From NCBI RefSeq assembly GCF_900107155.1, contig NZ_FNOX01000002.1:62001-126000 (forward strand): a stretch of DNA of 64,000 nucleotides, in the 5' to 3' direction. This document shows, in pieces, positions 8,282 to 17,095 of the stretch. Each line of letters begins with the position of its first letter. Position 1 is the stretch's first letter. The translations under genes were made by a program, and so were the position numbers. The notes below the pieces were generated by a model. The model had not been told where the DNA came from and searched no databases. It worked only from the letters and a program-made list of their open reading frames with translations. Source of the stretch: Pseudomonas salomonii (GTDB lineage: Bacteria; Pseudomonadota; Gammaproteobacteria; Pseudomonadales; Pseudomonadaceae).

Positions 8282-8803
8282 TTACAGCGGTGCTGGCTGA
8301 ATAATCTCAACCCAGTAAGCATCCGGGTCTTTGATGAACGCCAGGCTTTTCATGCGGCCATCACTCAGGCGCTTCTGGAAATCGCAGCCCAGCGCTTCAA
8401 AACGCTCGCAGGCCGCGACGATATCTGGCACCGAGATGCAGATATGGCCAAAGCCACGCGGGTCGGTATTGCCGTTGTGGTAAGCGAAGTCGGCGTCGTG
8501 TTCGGTGCCGTGGTTGTGGGTCAGTTCCAGGATGCCTGGGATCGACTTCATCCACTGCGTGCGCGCAGCGGCGTCGGCCGGGATCTGGGCCTTGTCCACC
8601 AGGGCGAGGAAATACAGGCTGAATTCGGCTTCAGGGAAGTCGCGTTTTTCAACCAGGGAAAAGCCCAGGACGCGGGTGTAGAAGTCCAGCGACTTGGTGA
8701 TGTCCTTGACCCGCAGCATGGTGTGGTTGAACACGAAGTTCGAAGTGGCGGCGTCAGGTTGGGCAGTGACGCCCGGGAAAGTGTTCAGATCGTGCAGGCT
8801 CAT
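8282..8803 (-). CDS. gloA: Lactoylglutathione lyase (glyoxalase I)
   Basis: The 173-aa metalloenzyme converts the methylglyoxal-glutathione hemithioacetal to S-lactoylglutathione. Metal ligands are visible as H27 (NHTML), E93 (ILELTHNHG), H120 (GFGHICIS) and E166 (YWVEIIQ). The length, with the insert around residues 60-100, fits the larger Zn-type class (human/yeast and Pseudomonas) rather than the short Ni-type E. coli enzyme. The start MSLHDLNTFPG at 8803 has GGAGG six bases upstream; longer in-frame starts up to 8917 lack support. It uses the same glutathione pool as gor at 2.3 kb. Confidence 0.95.
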   Translation of the reverse strand: MSLHDLNTFPGVTAQPDAATSNFVFNHTMLRVKDITKSLDFYTRVLGFSLVEKRDFPEAEFSLYFLALVDKAQIPADAAARTQWMKSIPGILELTHNHGTEHDADFAYHNGNTDPRGFGHICISVPDIVAACERFEALGCDFQKRLSDGRMKSLAFIKDPDAYWVEIIQPAPL

Positions 8804-8997
8804 GGGCCCTCCAGAAAAAATGGGGCAAACGCGACTCGTGACTTGAGTGGTCCCTTGGCTTGCGGCCGGCATCCGTGCCGCACCGTCATGATACGCAAGC
8901 GTGGCCGGGCGAGCCAAATGAAAAAGGTCACTCAGGCCTTGCGAGTCAAGGGTGCCAGGCTCAAACTTCGACGCTTGAACCTTGGGTGTTTGTCTTG

Positions 8998-9534
8998 ATG
9001 ATTGAATTTCGTAAACCGCTGTTGAGCGCTGTCTGTATGTTGTTGAGCAGCCCCTTTGTGTTGGCGGCCGATCCGGAAATTCATTGGCCCAGTGGCTGGC
9101 AAGTCGAGGAAGTCGTGCCCGACGACGACGCGCCGGTAAAACCTCAGGCGGTGTCCCGTCAGCGCGCCATCAAGAATGATGAAAACGGTAACACCTTGAT
9201 GGTCATGGAGTTGACCGGCACACCGATTGAGGCAGGTCACAAAGTTAATCTTGAAGGTGTACTGCTGGAAATGCGCAAATCCATCCAGAAGGATTTTGCC
9301 GGCAGCGGTTATCAAAGCGTGTGCACAAAGATGCACACCAGCACATTGAGCCGTCTTGACGCGCTGGAAACTACTTGCGTGATTACCGAGAACGGCCGGC
9401 ACATATTGTCACAAACATTGGTCGGCGCAGTTGATACCGATAAAGCCTATGTCTTTTCCTTTGCCGGCCAGGCCGAAGCCTATGAAGCCAGTAAGGACGA
9501 AGTCAATTCGGTGCGAGATAGCCTTAAACTTTGA
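8998..9534 (+). CDS. Exported protein of unknown function (possibly DUF4946)
   Basis: The 178-aa product has a signal peptide (MIEFRKPLLSAVCMLLSSPFVLA) with likely cleavage after residue 23. The mature domain starts ADPEIHWPSGWQVEEV and has two cysteines (VCTKM and TTCVI) that could form a disulfide in the periplasm. I recall similar short exported Pseudomonas proteins as DUF4946, but this is from memory of the N-terminal WPxGWQVE pattern. The start at 8998 gives a normal signal peptide, though its ribosome-binding site is weak. It is convergent with the MvaT-family gene, with a shared terminator between. Confidence 0.7.
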   Translation: MIEFRKPLLSAVCMLLSSPFVLAADPEIHWPSGWQVEEVVPDDDAPVKPQAVSRQRAIKNDENGNTLMVMELTGTPIEAGHKVNLEGVLLEMRKSIQKDFAGSGYQSVCTKMHTSTLSRLDALETTCVITENGRHILSQTLVGAVDTDKAYVFSFAGQAEAYEASKDEVNSVRDSLKL

Positions 9535-9594
9535 ACGGGTTATCTCGCTCGTTTCTGAACAAAGTGATCGGTTAATCAAGTTCGTTTTCGAAGC

Positions 9595-9622
9595 AAAAAA
9601 AACCCCGCATCCGCGGGGTTTT
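9595..9622. terminator. Bidirectional rho-independent terminator
   Basis: AAAAAACCCCGC (9595-9606), loop ATCC, and GCGGGGTTTTTT (9611-9622) form a perfect stem with A6/T6 flanks on both strands. It serves the plus gene ending at 9534 and the minus gene ending at 9640. Confidence 0.93.
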
Positions 9623-9639
9623 TTGTACGCGTCTTTCGA

Positions 9640-10002
9640 TCAGCCGCGCAACCAGGAATCTACAGTGGCAGCGCCATACTGTTCTTTCCAGGCTTTCAGG
9701 CCGCGGTGGTTGCCGCCTTTGGTTTCGATCAGTTCGCCGGTGTGCGGGTTGTGGTAAACCTTGACTACACGTGCGCGGCGCTGTTTTGGTGCGGCGGCGG
9801 CAGCGCTGGCTTTGCCAGGGTTGGGATCAAGGATCGAGATGATGTCGCGCAGGCCTTTGCCGTAGTGCTTCATCAAGCCTTGCAGCTTTTCTTCGAATTC
9901 GATTTCTTTTTTCAGGCCGGCGTCGTTCTTCAAGGATTCCAGCTGAGCCAGCTGCTCTTGAAGGGCTTTTTCTGCTGCGCGAAATTCGGCAAGTCTGGAC
10001 AA
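9640..10002 (-). CDS. MvaT/MvaU-family H-NS-like nucleoid protein
   Basis: The 120-aa xenogeneic silencer binds AT-rich DNA as an oligomer. Residues 1-60 are the coiled-coil dimerisation region (SRLAEFRAAEKALQEQL and on to LRDIISILDP). A flexible Ala-rich linker follows, then the C-terminal DNA-binding domain with the TKGGNHRGLKAW loop, the AT-minor-groove motif typical of the family. The start is taken as TTG at 10002 with GGAG eight bases upstream, giving MSRLAEFR as in related proteins. An ATG at 10038 would add 12 residues not typical of the family. It is closest in feel to MvaU/MvaV/TurB paralogues rather than MvaT itself. Confidence 0.9.
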   Translation of the reverse strand: MSRLAEFRAAEKALQEQLAQLESLKNDAGLKKEIEFEEKLQGLMKHYGKGLRDIISILDPNPGKASAAAAAPKQRRARVVKVYHNPHTGELIETKGGNHRGLKAWKEQYGAATVDSWLRG

Positions 10003-10201
10003 AATCTGTACTCCAATAGTGTAGTTGGCTGATATCAACTGCAGATAAAGCGTGTAAGCCGAGAGCTTTAAGGTAACTCAAAGAAAGAGGCCTTTCTGCG
10101 AGTTCAGCACAGGCAGGAAAAATTGTAGTAGTTAATGCCGCACGAGTAAATCACGGCGTTACCTGAATAAGATTATTTCATCCTCCGCACTAGATGGCTA
10201 T

Positions 10202-11743
10202 TCAATGGCTGGTCAGCGACTTAATGAACGCTTCACAGGGTAACGGCCGACCGAACAGGTAGCCCTGCAGGAAGTCCACACCTTGGGCCGCGAGGTATTC
10301 GCATTGCTCTGCTGTTTCCACGCCCTCGGCCACAATACCCAGGTCCAGCTTGCCGCTGAGTTCTATGATGCTGTCCAGAATATGCCGTGAGAGTGCATCG
10401 GCGCCGATCATGGCGACAAAGCTTTGATCGATTTTCAAGTAGTCGACATTGAAGTTGCGCAAGTAACCCAGGCTGGAATGGCCGGTGCCGAAGTCATCAA
10501 TCGCGATCATCACCCCCAGTTGATGCAGGGCGTCGAACAGGCGGGCGGTGGTGTCGGTCGGCTGAATCAGCTCACGTTCGGTCAACTCCAGTACCAGCGT
10601 CACCTGGCCGGGGGCGAACGCAGCGAGAAATTCCCGACAGTCCTGCACCAGGTCCAGGTCCTGGCAGTGACTGGCGGTGATGTTCACGCCGATATGGAAG
10701 CCCGGGCTGAAGCGTCCGGCATGCGGGGCCAGTTGTGCGGCGGTCTGGCGTAGCAACGAGCGGGTCATCGGCACGATCAGGCCCGAATGTTCGGCCAGCG
10801 GGATAAACAGGTCAGGACGAACCAGGCCTTCCTTCGGGTGCCGCCAGCGCATCAACACTTCACAACCGGCCCATTCGCGGGTGTCGCCACGCACCACTGG
10901 CTGGAAATACGGAATGAATTCATTGGCCCCCAGTGCCCGCTGCAACTCATGGGTCGGCGCGGACGAGCGCTTTTGCAGCCAGTGGGCCAGCGCGCCCGCC
11001 AGTACCCCAAAGAACACCAACAGACTGAACAGCGCCGGGTAACGCGCCTCCATGTACCGCCACACCTCACCGACGGGCATGCCGGCATCGACACTGTACG
11101 GGTAACGCTCAGAGGCCAGGTGCTGATGGGCCACCGCAAACTGCGGCATCGCAGTGGTGTGCACCTTGCCGTCAGCGTCCAGCCAGTTGGGCCCCACTTG
11201 CAGGATCAGGTGCGCGTAGCGGCTGATCAGGCGCAAGGCGTTGGTCAGATGGTAGCCGTCAACCGAGGCAAACGCGGCTTTATCGCCATCGACCCGACGG
11301 TAAACCAATAACGCAGTATCGGGCGTTACCGGGTTGCCGTTCATCAACCACAGCGTGCCCGCTACGTAGTCGTCCGGGTTGACCGGTGACTGGTAGCTGT
11401 CGCCGAACAACGAGCTGCAATAGATGTTTTTTTGCCAGGACAAGGTGGTTGCCCGCACAAAAGGGCGCCGCGTCACCTGCTCGCGCAGTGCCAGTTGCGC
11501 GCCGTTGTCGCAAGGCTGGCCGGCCAGCGGCAGTAGTGTCTGGGCGGCCAGGGCGGTGTTGTCGAGCATTAAATCGAACTGGCGCACAGCCTCCAGCGCG
11601 GTTTGGGCGGTGCTTTGCTCAAGGGTGCGTTCGGCTTGCCAATGAAGAATCACAACCCCCAATAAAACGGGAATCAGGCCGCAGGCACTGCTGATGAGCG
11701 CGCGTGCGGTTCGGCTTCGGGGGCCTTTGGCAGTGAGGGGCAT
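10202..11743 (-). CDS. CSS-motif membrane EAL-domain c-di-GMP phosphodiesterase
   Basis: The 513-aa protein has a membrane helix near residues 15-37, a periplasmic CSS-motif sensor domain (YCSSLFG) to about 240, a second membrane helix (LFSLLVFFGVLAGALAHW), and a C-terminal EAL domain. Catalytic landmarks EVLMRW, NITASH, ELTERE, IDDFGTG, YLKIDQSF and AEGVET are present, so activity is expected. In CSS-EAL proteins the periplasmic cysteine pair is a redox switch (DsbA/DsbB) for the phosphodiesterase. The start at 11743 gives a basic cytoplasmic N-tail; its ribosome-binding site is poor. It is divergent from the pilus operon, and lower c-di-GMP would be expected to oppose adhesion. Confidence 0.9.
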   Translation of the reverse strand: MPLTAKGPRSRTARALISSACGLIPVLLGVVILHWQAERTLEQSTAQTALEAVRQFDLMLDNTALAAQTLLPLAGQPCDNGAQLALREQVTRRPFVRATTLSWQKNIYCSSLFGDSYQSPVNPDDYVAGTLWLMNGNPVTPDTALLVYRRVDGDKAAFASVDGYHLTNALRLISRYAHLILQVGPNWLDADGKVHTTAMPQFAVAHQHLASERYPYSVDAGMPVGEVWRYMEARYPALFSLLVFFGVLAGALAHWLQKRSSAPTHELQRALGANEFIPYFQPVVRGDTREWAGCEVLMRWRHPKEGLVRPDLFIPLAEHSGLIVPMTRSLLRQTAAQLAPHAGRFSPGFHIGVNITASHCQDLDLVQDCREFLAAFAPGQVTLVLELTERELIQPTDTTARLFDALHQLGVMIAIDDFGTGHSSLGYLRNFNVDYLKIDQSFVAMIGADALSRHILDSIIELSGKLDLGIVAEGVETAEQCEYLAAQGVDFLQGYLFGRPLPCEAFIKSLTSH

Positions 11744-11979
11744 AGAGGCAGCCAATAACGGAATAAAAAGACGGGTGTGTGCCGATGATAGTTGGCATTG
11801 CGCAGTGTCGCTCACTTGTTTGGCACGCCTTGACCTAGCCGTTCGGTCAGTTGTTGCGATTGTCTCTGCTTGGCAAGATAAACATCGTTGCAAAAAGTAA
11901 GAGACTTCGAAGCACCGCCCCTTCCAGCCTCTCTCTCAGCCGTTTCAGCCCACTTCTGGCGGGACGGTCGACCCTCGTC

Positions 11980-11994
11980 TTTCAATTGTTGAAA
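11980..11994. promoter_or_regulatory. Inverted repeat in the pilus promoter region
   Basis: TTTCAA-TTG-TTGAAA is a perfect six-base dyad 46 bases before the pilin start. It is a possible regulator site, but no regulator can be assigned. The rest of the gap 11744-12040 shows only the AAGGA ribosome-binding site before the pilin gene. Confidence 0.3.
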
Positions 11995-12040
11995 TTCGTT
12001 TCGTAACCCGTTAACGCGACTTGATAAGGAACTACCTGCA

Positions 12041-12601
12041 ATGAATAACCTCCGACTGGCCGCGGCCTTCCTGGCCGCTACCGGCGTCGCCGCGCTGCCT
12101 GCTTTTGCCGCAGACGGTACCATCAGCTTGACCGGTGAAATCACCGGCACCACCTGCAGTATCAGTGGCGGGGCAGGCTCGGCGCCTGGCGCCAGCCCGA
12201 ACTTTGCCGTTGTACTCAACAAGGTTCAGGCCAGCGCGCTGGCGGCAAAAGGTCAGACAGCCGGCACCACCCCGTTTGTCGTGCGTGTGGGGGCGTGCCC
12301 CAAGGATACGACGGTGGCGGTGTTGTTTGAGAGCAGCAGCCCGGCGATCAACCCGGCTACCGGCAACTTGAAGAATCAAGCGCCGGCCAAACCCGCGCCT
12401 GCCAGCCTCGTTGAGGTGCAGATTGTCGACGGCACAACCCATAAGCCTATGGACTTGCGCCTGGCGCTCAATTCGAGCAGCGCAAAAGTCCCTGAAAACG
12501 GTGAAGCGTCGCTGCCGTTTGCGGCCCAGTACTTCGCCACCGGCGCCGCAACCCCAGGCCCGGTAAGCACGCAGGTGCTGTACTCCGTCACGTTCCCCTG
12601 A
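12041..12601 (+). CDS. Chaperone-usher major pilin subunit
   Basis: The 186-aa fimbrial subunit has a signal peptide cleaved after residue 23 (PAFA|AD). The mature N-terminus GTISLTGEITGTTCSI carries the first strand and C39, which pairs with C86 (RVGACPKD). The C-terminal VLYSVTFP is the beta-zipper strand recognised by the chaperone. It belongs to the pilin family used by the Cup/Csu-type systems of Pseudomonas. It is the first gene of a four-gene operon. A stable intercistronic hairpin behind it probably keeps its mRNA more abundant than the rest. Confidence 0.92.
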   Translation: MNNLRLAAAFLAATGVAALPAFAADGTISLTGEITGTTCSISGGAGSAPGASPNFAVVLNKVQASALAAKGQTAGTTPFVVRVGACPKDTTVAVLFESSSPAINPATGNLKNQAPAKPAPASLVEVQIVDGTTHKPMDLRLALNSSSAKVPENGEASLPFAAQYFATGAATPGPVSTQVLYSVTFP

Positions 12602-12608
12602 TCAGGGC

Positions 12609-12637
12609 CCGGAGCCTGGCGGTTCGCCAGGCTCCGG
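12609..12637 (+). promoter_or_regulatory. Intercistronic stem-loop between pilin and chaperone genes
   Basis: A perfect 13-base-pair GC-rich stem (12609-12621 with 12625-12637) has a three-base loop GTT and no T run after it. It is therefore more likely a 3-prime mRNA stabiliser or partial terminator for the pilin transcript than a full terminator. GGAGG for the chaperone follows at about 12647. Confidence 0.7.
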
Positions 12638-12660
12638 ACAGCGCCTTGGAGGACCGCCCC

Positions 12661-13434
12661 ATGTTTGCTCGACTCCTGTTCGCAATTGCCTTGCTGCTCG
12701 CCATTTCGGTGTGCAGCGGATGGCCATCCATTGCCCATGCCGGCGTAGTGATCGACGGTACGCGGCACATTTACCCGCAACAGCGTCGCGAAATCACCTT
12801 GCGCCTGACCAACGACGACGAACGCGCTCCGCGCCTGGTACAGGTGTGGCTGGACCAGGGAGACCCGGCGTCAGACCCCTCTAACAGCGAGGTGCCTTTC
12901 AGCCTTTCGCCGCCGGTGTTTCGCCTGAACCCGCAGAAAAGCCAGGCCGTGCGCCTGGTTTACACCCAAGAGCCACTGCCGGCGGATCGGGAATCGTTGT
13001 TTTGGCTCAATGCGCTGGAGATCCCGCCCAAGGTCAACACCGAGGCCGATGATGCCCCGGCCAACCACCTGCAGTTCGCCTTTCGTATCCGTACCAAAGT
13101 GTTTTTTCGCCCGGCCGATCTGCCCGGCAGCCCGAACGAAGCGCCCACGCAATTACGCTGGACCTTGCGCCGCAGTGCCCAGGTGGCGCTGCTGGAGGTA
13201 CACAACCCATCGGCCTATCACGTGACATTCAACGAGGTGGCGTTGGCCATGGGCCCGCAAAAAGACGCGCCGCTGCTGCAGGCGCAAGAGGGCATGGTGC
13301 CGCCTGGCGGCAACCTGACCCTGAGGGTGCACAAGGCCGTGCAGACCATCCCCGCCGATGCGCAAGTGCATTTCAAATTCATCAATGACTACGGCACGTT
13401 TTCCGCGCCGCAGCGTGCTCCTCTGAAGTTCTGA
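12661..13434 (+). CDS. Periplasmic pilus chaperone (PapD family)
   Basis: The 257-aa chaperone folds and delivers pilins to the usher by donor-strand complementation. The signal peptide ends at IAHA|GV (about residue 27). Two Ig-like domains follow. The conserved subunit-anchoring residues are seen as R35 in GTRHIYP and the Lys in NPQKSQAVRLVYT. PLPADRESLFWLNALEIPP is the family core motif. The start at 12661 is chosen because GGAGG lies eight bases upstream, while an in-frame ATG at 12646 overlaps that site. The usher gene begins two bases after its stop. Confidence 0.94.
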   Translation: MFARLLFAIALLLAISVCSGWPSIAHAGVVIDGTRHIYPQQRREITLRLTNDDERAPRLVQVWLDQGDPASDPSNSEVPFSLSPPVFRLNPQKSQAVRLVYTQEPLPADRESLFWLNALEIPPKVNTEADDAPANHLQFAFRIRTKVFFRPADLPGSPNEAPTQLRWTLRRSAQVALLEVHNPSAYHVTFNEVALAMGPQKDAPLLQAQEGMVPPGGNLTLRVHKAVQTIPADAQVHFKFINDYGTFSAPQRAPLKF

Positions 13435-13436
13435 CT

Positions 13437-16058
13437 ATGCCAGCCTTGTTGCCACTCACATTCTGCCAAGGCGCTGCCTGGCTGCTTTCTCATCCTAGAC
13501 TGCTGTTGCTGTTCGGCTTGCTGAGCACGCTTGTGCTATCGGCCGAGGCTGCCCCGTTGTTGTTTGATCTGGAGGCTTTTACCAGCGGTGTGTCCAGCCC
13601 GGCGGATCTCTCGCGCTTCAATACCGGCAATGTGTTGACGCCTGGGGTTTATCGCGTTGACGTGATACTCAACGGGCAATCACTGGGCCGTCGCCCGATC
13701 ACCTTCGTAAACGTGGACAAACACAACGCTGCGCACCCCTGTGTGAGCGCGCAACAACTGGCCGAACTCGGGGTGGTACTGCGCAACACCGAGGCAGCCG
13801 TCGAGGAGGCTTGTCGCGATTTCGCCGCATGGATTCCCATGGCCAGCAGCCATGTCGATGTCGAGTCCCTGACCCTGGACGTGAGTATCCCGCAGGTCTA
13901 CATCAATCGCTCTGCTCGCGACTACGTTGACCCCGCCCAATGGGACGCAGGCATTGATGCCGCGCTGCTCAATTACACCTTCAGCGCCGCGGCGGTGACC
14001 TCGGGTGCGGGTGAAGATCGCGGTTACCTGGGCCTGGACGGCGGGGTCAACCTGGGTGACTGGCGGCTGCGCCACCAGGGCGGGCAAGCCTGGGCTTCAC
14101 GAAGCGGCCACTTGCCTTATCAAGCCACGGCCACCTACCTGCAACGCGCCGTTGCCGCCTGGCAGTCGCAACTGACCGTGGGCGACAGTTTCAGCAGCGG
14201 CCAGATCCTCGACGGCGTGCGCGTGCGCGGCGTTACGCTGGCCACTGATAACCGGATGCTGGCGCCGTCGCAACAAGGTTATGCGCCTCAGGTGCGCGGT
14301 GTTGCCGACAGCAATGCCACGGTGACGGTGCGCCAGAACGGCTACACCCTTTACGAAACCACGGTGGCGCCCGGGCCTTTTGTGATCGATGATCTCTACC
14401 CCACGGGCTACGGAGGCGACCTCGACGTCAGTGTCACCGAGGTAGATGGGCGGCGCAGCACCTTTGTCGTGCCTTATTCGGTGGCCCCGCAGCTATTGCG
14501 TTACGGCGCCACGCACTACAGCGCAACGGTGGGACAGGTGCAGCAGCATGGCGTCAGCGATGCCAACGCCTCGGTGTTTCAAGGCACGCTGCAACATGGG
14601 CTGATCGACAGCCTCACCGTTTACGGGGGCACCACCCTTTCCAAGGGTTATAGCCAAGGCAAGGCGGGCCTGGCGCTAAGTACAGCCGTTGGTGCGTTCG
14701 CCCTGGACACCACCCACTCGCGCACACAGGTGCAGGGGCAGGCGGTAGCGCGCGGACAAAGCCTTGGCCTGGCCTATAACAAGAACCTGCCGTTTTCGGG
14801 AACGCATTTTGCGCTCGGCGCCTATCGCTTCTCGACCGCCGGCTACCTGAACCTGCCGGACGCCTTGAATGTGCGCGATCTGGGCCGTCACGGCGGGAAC
14901 CTGGACAGCTATGCGCGGCAAAAAAGCCGCCTGGACCTGACGATCAGCCAGCAGTTGGGGGAGGGCACCCTGAGTGTGTATGGCAGCTCTACTGACTACT
15001 GGGCCGGGCAGCAAGGGCGCCAGACGTCGTTCACCGCCAGTTATGGGGCCAACTGGAAGTCACTGAGCTGGAACCTCTCGGCGCAGCGTTCGAGGGTCAG
15101 CGAACTGTATCGGGCGAGCGACCGTGAACGCGCCGAGGACATTTTCTTCGGCCGCTCGACGCGCACCGAACGCGTGGAGAATCACTGGGTATTGAGCCTC
15201 TCCATGCCATTGGGCGAGGGCACGCACGCACCGACCCTGAGCAGTTCACTGTCGCGGGATGCGGGTGATTCACGCGGCAGTCAGCAACAACTCGGCATCA
15301 ATGGCTTGCTGGGGGAGAAGGCGCACACCCATTACGGCCTGGTCGGCAGTCGTGGCAGCGGCGATCACGGCGGTTCAAGTTTCAACGCCTATGCAGGCTA
15401 TCGCAGTCACGCCGCCAACCTGCGCGGCGGGTATGGTCAGAGCCGGCGCAATGCGCAAGTGTCCGTGAGCGTCGACGGCGGCCTGATCGCCCACAGCGGT
15501 GGCGTCACCCTGGCACAAAACCTCGGTGAAGCGTCGGCGCTGGTGCATGCCCCGGATGCCCAGGGAGCGCAGCTCGGCGGTTCCGGGGTGCTTATCAACA
15601 AGCAGGGTTATGGGGTCATGCCTGCTTTGCGGGCGTACCAGCCCAACGCCGTGGACATCGACCCGCAAGGCATGCCCATGGACGTGGAATTAAAGGAGTC
15701 GAACCGCTCCGTGGTACCGACCTTGGGCGCAATATCGCTGGTCAAGTTCGAGACCGTCAGCGGCCGGGCGGTGGTGATCAAGGCGACCCATCCGAATGGC
15801 AAGCCGTTGCCGTTCGCCGCCCAGGTATTGGATGAACAGGGCAACGAAGTGGGGGTTGTCGGCCAGGCGGGCAAGGCCTTTGTGCGCGGGGTTGCCGACC
15901 ACGGCAGGTTGACCGTGCAGTGGGCGCAAGCGGCGCGCGATCGTTGTTTTATCCATTACCGGTTGCCGCCCCGAGACCCCGACCGGCGCCAGCAAAGTGC
16001 GGACCAATTGGTCAGCCGATGCACCCCCGACACCTCTACACACAAGGAAAACAGTTGA
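13437..16058 (+). CDS. Outer-membrane pilus usher (FimD/PapC family)
   Basis: The 873-aa usher forms the secretion and assembly pore. After a signal peptide of about 38 residues comes the N-terminal periplasmic domain (FDLEAFTSG... GVYRVDVILNGQSLGRRPITF), then the 24-strand barrel with a plug domain (APQVRGVADSNATVTVRQNGYTLYE), and C-terminal domains with a Cys pair (DRCFIHY...VSRC). The length is within the 800-870 residue norm. The stop TGA shares its last base with the ATG of the next gene, which indicates translational coupling. Confidence 0.95.
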   Translation: MPALLPLTFCQGAAWLLSHPRLLLLFGLLSTLVLSAEAAPLLFDLEAFTSGVSSPADLSRFNTGNVLTPGVYRVDVILNGQSLGRRPITFVNVDKHNAAHPCVSAQQLAELGVVLRNTEAAVEEACRDFAAWIPMASSHVDVESLTLDVSIPQVYINRSARDYVDPAQWDAGIDAALLNYTFSAAAVTSGAGEDRGYLGLDGGVNLGDWRLRHQGGQAWASRSGHLPYQATATYLQRAVAAWQSQLTVGDSFSSGQILDGVRVRGVTLATDNRMLAPSQQGYAPQVRGVADSNATVTVRQNGYTLYETTVAPGPFVIDDLYPTGYGGDLDVSVTEVDGRRSTFVVPYSVAPQLLRYGATHYSATVGQVQQHGVSDANASVFQGTLQHGLIDSLTVYGGTTLSKGYSQGKAGLALSTAVGAFALDTTHSRTQVQGQAVARGQSLGLAYNKNLPFSGTHFALGAYRFSTAGYLNLPDALNVRDLGRHGGNLDSYARQKSRLDLTISQQLGEGTLSVYGSSTDYWAGQQGRQTSFTASYGANWKSLSWNLSAQRSRVSELYRASDRERAEDIFFGRSTRTERVENHWVLSLSMPLGEGTHAPTLSSSLSRDAGDSRGSQQQLGINGLLGEKAHTHYGLVGSRGSGDHGGSSFNAYAGYRSHAANLRGGYGQSRRNAQVSVSVDGGLIAHSGGVTLAQNLGEASALVHAPDAQGAQLGGSGVLINKQGYGVMPALRAYQPNAVDIDPQGMPMDVELKESNRSVVPTLGAISLVKFETVSGRAVVIKATHPNGKPLPFAAQVLDEQGNEVGVVGQAGKAFVRGVADHGRLTVQWAQAARDRCFIHYRLPPRDPDRRQQSADQLVSRCTPDTSTHKENS

Positions 16059-17095
16059 TGAAGCTTCCTTGCCGCACGCGGCGGGTGATGCTTGCCGTGC
16101 TGGCCTGCGCAGTCATCATGCTCACCGCAAGCGCCCAGGCCGGCGTCGCCTGCGATCCCGGCTCGCCGACGGTACTTTCGGTGCCGCGTATCAACGTCCC
16201 GGCCAACCCGGTGGTCGGCCAGGTACTGGGTAGCCCGGATGGCTATCCCATTGAAGCCGCGCATGGACTCAGGTGCACTTACACGACCGACGTCATCATC
16301 AAATACTGGTCGTACATCAATATATCCCGAGACATTCGTTGGACCGGCCAATATTTGGGCCACTCGTCGCTCGCCATGCCGGTGTATCAGACCGGCGTGC
16401 AGGGCGTCGGTTTTGCGTTTATGGCGCAGGACCGTGACGGCGGCCCGATGCGAATCGTGACCACTGGCAACACGCTTTTGCGCGGGCCCATCCACCCCGG
16501 CCTGGCGACTTGGGGTGTACGTGGGCGGGTGTTTTTTGTGGTCACGGGCCCCATCCAGGGCGGCACGGTCACACCTCGAACATTCTCGGGCCTAAACCTG
16601 TACACCAACCCTACGTATCATGCCTTTAACTTCGGCAGCATCGAAATCGGCGAACCCAGCCGGCCCACCTGCAGTGTGTCGACCTCCACCGTGGCGATTG
16701 CCTTGGGGGCCGTGGAAAGCCGAGCCTTCAAGGGCATTCACAGCGTCGCCGGCAATGGCAGCGGGACGATCACTTTGCAATGCCCCGTCGGCAGTCCACA
16801 GCAGCACGTGCGGGTGACATTGGTCGACCAGACGCAACCGGCCAACCGCAGTGATCGGCTTTCGCTGACCGCCAGTTCTACCGCGAAGGGCGTGGCCTTG
16901 CAGGTGCTGTTTGGTGGTCGCGTGATCACTTATGGCCCCGCTGCGGGCGCTCGTACTGCCGATCAACCCCTGGGCCGCGCTGGCGCCAATGGCACCTTCG
17001 AACTGCCGTTGACGGCGCACTACATCCAGACTGCCGCGACGATTGAACCCGGCACGGCCAATGGCCTGGCGACATTTACCCTGGTCTATCGGTGA
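16058..17095 (+). CDS. Two-domain pilus tip adhesin
   Basis: The 345-aa protein has a signal peptide (to about residue 28, ASAQA|GVA). Its N-terminal receptor-binding-like domain runs over about 29-190. The C-terminal pilin domain runs over about 195-345, beginning near RPTCSVST with Cys partner ITLQC and ending FTLVYR. This plan is that of FimH/PapG-like tip adhesins; the ligand is unknown. The start overlaps the usher stop by one base. An upstream in-frame start at 15920 lies deep inside the usher gene and is rejected. Its 3-prime end overlaps the convergent LysR gene by 20 bases. Confidence 0.88.
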   Translation: MKLPCRTRRVMLAVLACAVIMLTASAQAGVACDPGSPTVLSVPRINVPANPVVGQVLGSPDGYPIEAAHGLRCTYTTDVIIKYWSYINISRDIRWTGQYLGHSSLAMPVYQTGVQGVGFAFMAQDRDGGPMRIVTTGNTLLRGPIHPGLATWGVRGRVFFVVTGPIQGGTVTPRTFSGLNLYTNPTYHAFNFGSIEIGEPSRPTCSVSTSTVAIALGAVESRAFKGIHSVAGNGSGTITLQCPVGSPQQHVRVTLVDQTQPANRSDRLSLTASSTAKGVALQVLFGGRVITYGPAAGARTADQPLGRAGANGTFELPLTAHYIQTAATIEPGTANGLATFTLVYR

